Of a stretch of DNA of 42,683 nucleotides, positions 42,213-42,683 are shown piece after piece; positions within the stretch are counted from its first letter, which is position 1, and each line of letters starts with the position of its first letter. The translations under genes were made by a program, and so were the position numbers. The stretch covers positions 1-42,683 of the forward strand of contig DFJU01000074.1 of assembly GCA_002373755.1 (NCBI GenBank), given 5' to 3'. The DNA comes from Bacteroidales bacterium UBA3663 (lineage in GTDB: Bacteria; Bacteroidota; Bacteroidia; Bacteroidales; UBA3663). The notes beneath the pieces are model-generated. The model saw nothing but the letters and a program-made list of their open reading frames with translations, was not told the origin of the DNA and ran no database searches.

Positions 42213-42683
42213 TCACAGTCGTCTCGTCACTTCGCCGATCATGTGGTCCTTCCACGGCTTGAAGTCGCCCGCAAGGATGTGCTGACGCGCCTCGCCCACG
42301 AGCCAGAGGTAGAACGCGAGGTTGTGGATCGACGCGATTTGCAGTGCCAGATACTCCTCGGCGTGGAAGAGGTGGCGCAGATATGCCTTCGAGTGGATTC
42401 TGTCCAATGAGCATGGGCCATCCTCCTGAATCGGCGAATGGTCGTGCGCCCACTTGGCATTCTTCATGTTCATGATGCCGTGGCTGGTGAAGAGCATACC
42501 GTTGCGGGCATTGCGCGTCGGCATTACGCAGTCGAACATATCGACGCCGCGTTCGATGCCCTCCAGAATGTTGGCCGGAGTGCCGACGCCCATCAGGTAG
42601 CGCGGACGGTCTTTGGGCAGGATCTCGTTGACCACCTCAATCATCTCGTACATCTTTTCGGTCGGTTCGCCCACGGCCAGTCC
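42213..42683 (-). CDS. tgt: Queuine tRNA-ribosyltransferase, C-terminal part (5' end outside window)
   Basis: The frame stays open to the window end, so about 157 C-terminal residues are seen. Tgt features: RPRYLMGVGTPANILEGIERGVDMFDCVMPTRNARNG, where the Asp in MFDC is the catalytic region residue and TRNARNG binds tRNA, then KAYLRHL and ASIHNLAFYLWLV. Tgt replaces the wobble guanine of GUN-anticodon tRNAs with preQ1 in bacteria. The zinc region reads PIQEDGPCSLDRIHSKAYL, so only one of the usual three Cys is present, while the His is kept; see findings. It starts on the minus strand, upstream of the flippase with a gap of 76 bases. Confidence 0.93.
   Translation of the reverse strand, partial: GLAVGEPTEKMYEMIEVVNEILPKDRPRYLMGVGTPANILEGIERGVDMFDCVMPTRNARNGMLFTSHGIMNMKNAKWAHDHSPIQEDGPCSLDRIHSKAYLRHLFHAEEYLALQIASIHNLAFYLWLVGEARQHILAGDFKPWKDHMIGEVTRRL

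Overview
The window reads as a chromosomal segment of a GC-rich member of the Bacteroidales (Bacteroidota). The evidence is a set of lineage-typical families (TonB-dependent receptor with a carboxypeptidase-regulatory-like front domain, DUF4876, DUF6850-type barrel, DUF4837, DUF3822, DUF4919, DUF3078, PorZ-like T9SS protein), promoters of the Bacteroidota type (TTG-N19/20-TAnnTTTG), a MurA with Asp in place of the usual active-site Cys, and starts without Shine-Dalgarno sequences. I cannot fix the genus. No rRNA, tRNA, CRISPR array, IS element or phage module is visible.

Layout. (1) 1-9101, plus strand: a tight five-gene unit with a 5'-truncated TonB-dependent receptor, a DUF4876 lipoprotein, a second outer-membrane barrel, a secreted DUF6359-like protein and a large secreted zinc metalloprotease. 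It looks like one cell-surface system of unknown substrate. (2) 9202-11564: a small periplasmic protein (minus), then rpsP and a secreted endonuclease/exonuclease/phosphatase-family protein (plus). (3) 11656-21095, minus strand: housekeeping genes dnaB-DUF4919, a C4 zinc-ribbon coiled-coil protein, then a run of membrane protein, DUF3822, rsmD, DUF4837 lipoprotein, a pdxA homologue, murA and rimM. (4) 21205-27637, plus strand: RecD-like helicase, lysC, lysA, a DUF3078 barrel and a Crp/Fnr regulator. (5) 27708-28993, minus strand: a small Cys protein and a glutathione peroxidase/OhrR-type pair with two palindromic operator candidates upstream. (6) 29321-42136: an envelope-polysaccharide region with three glycosyltransferases on plus, LD-carboxypeptidase and PorZ-like genes, an orphan Vsr endonuclease, a TlpA-like thiol protein, then GT2, GT11 fucosyltransferase and a Wzx-type flippase on minus. 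The 3' part of tgt closes the window.

How parts work together. lysC and lysA serve the lysine/diaminopimelate pathway and murA and the LD-carboxypeptidase serve peptidoglycan synthesis and turnover. The glycosyltransferases, flippase and PorZ-like protein point to surface glycan or A-LPS assembly. Gpx and the OhrR-type regulator form a peroxide-response pair.

Most notable signals: an octamer TCGCGTAG found 27 times on the two strands (five intergenic; five sites share the 12-mer AAAGTCGCGTAG); a very frequent octamer GGCCGATG; a PdxA homologue that has lost all three metal-binding histidines; the surface operon at the left end; and several intergenic elements in the polysaccharide region built from iterated short words in inverted arrangement.
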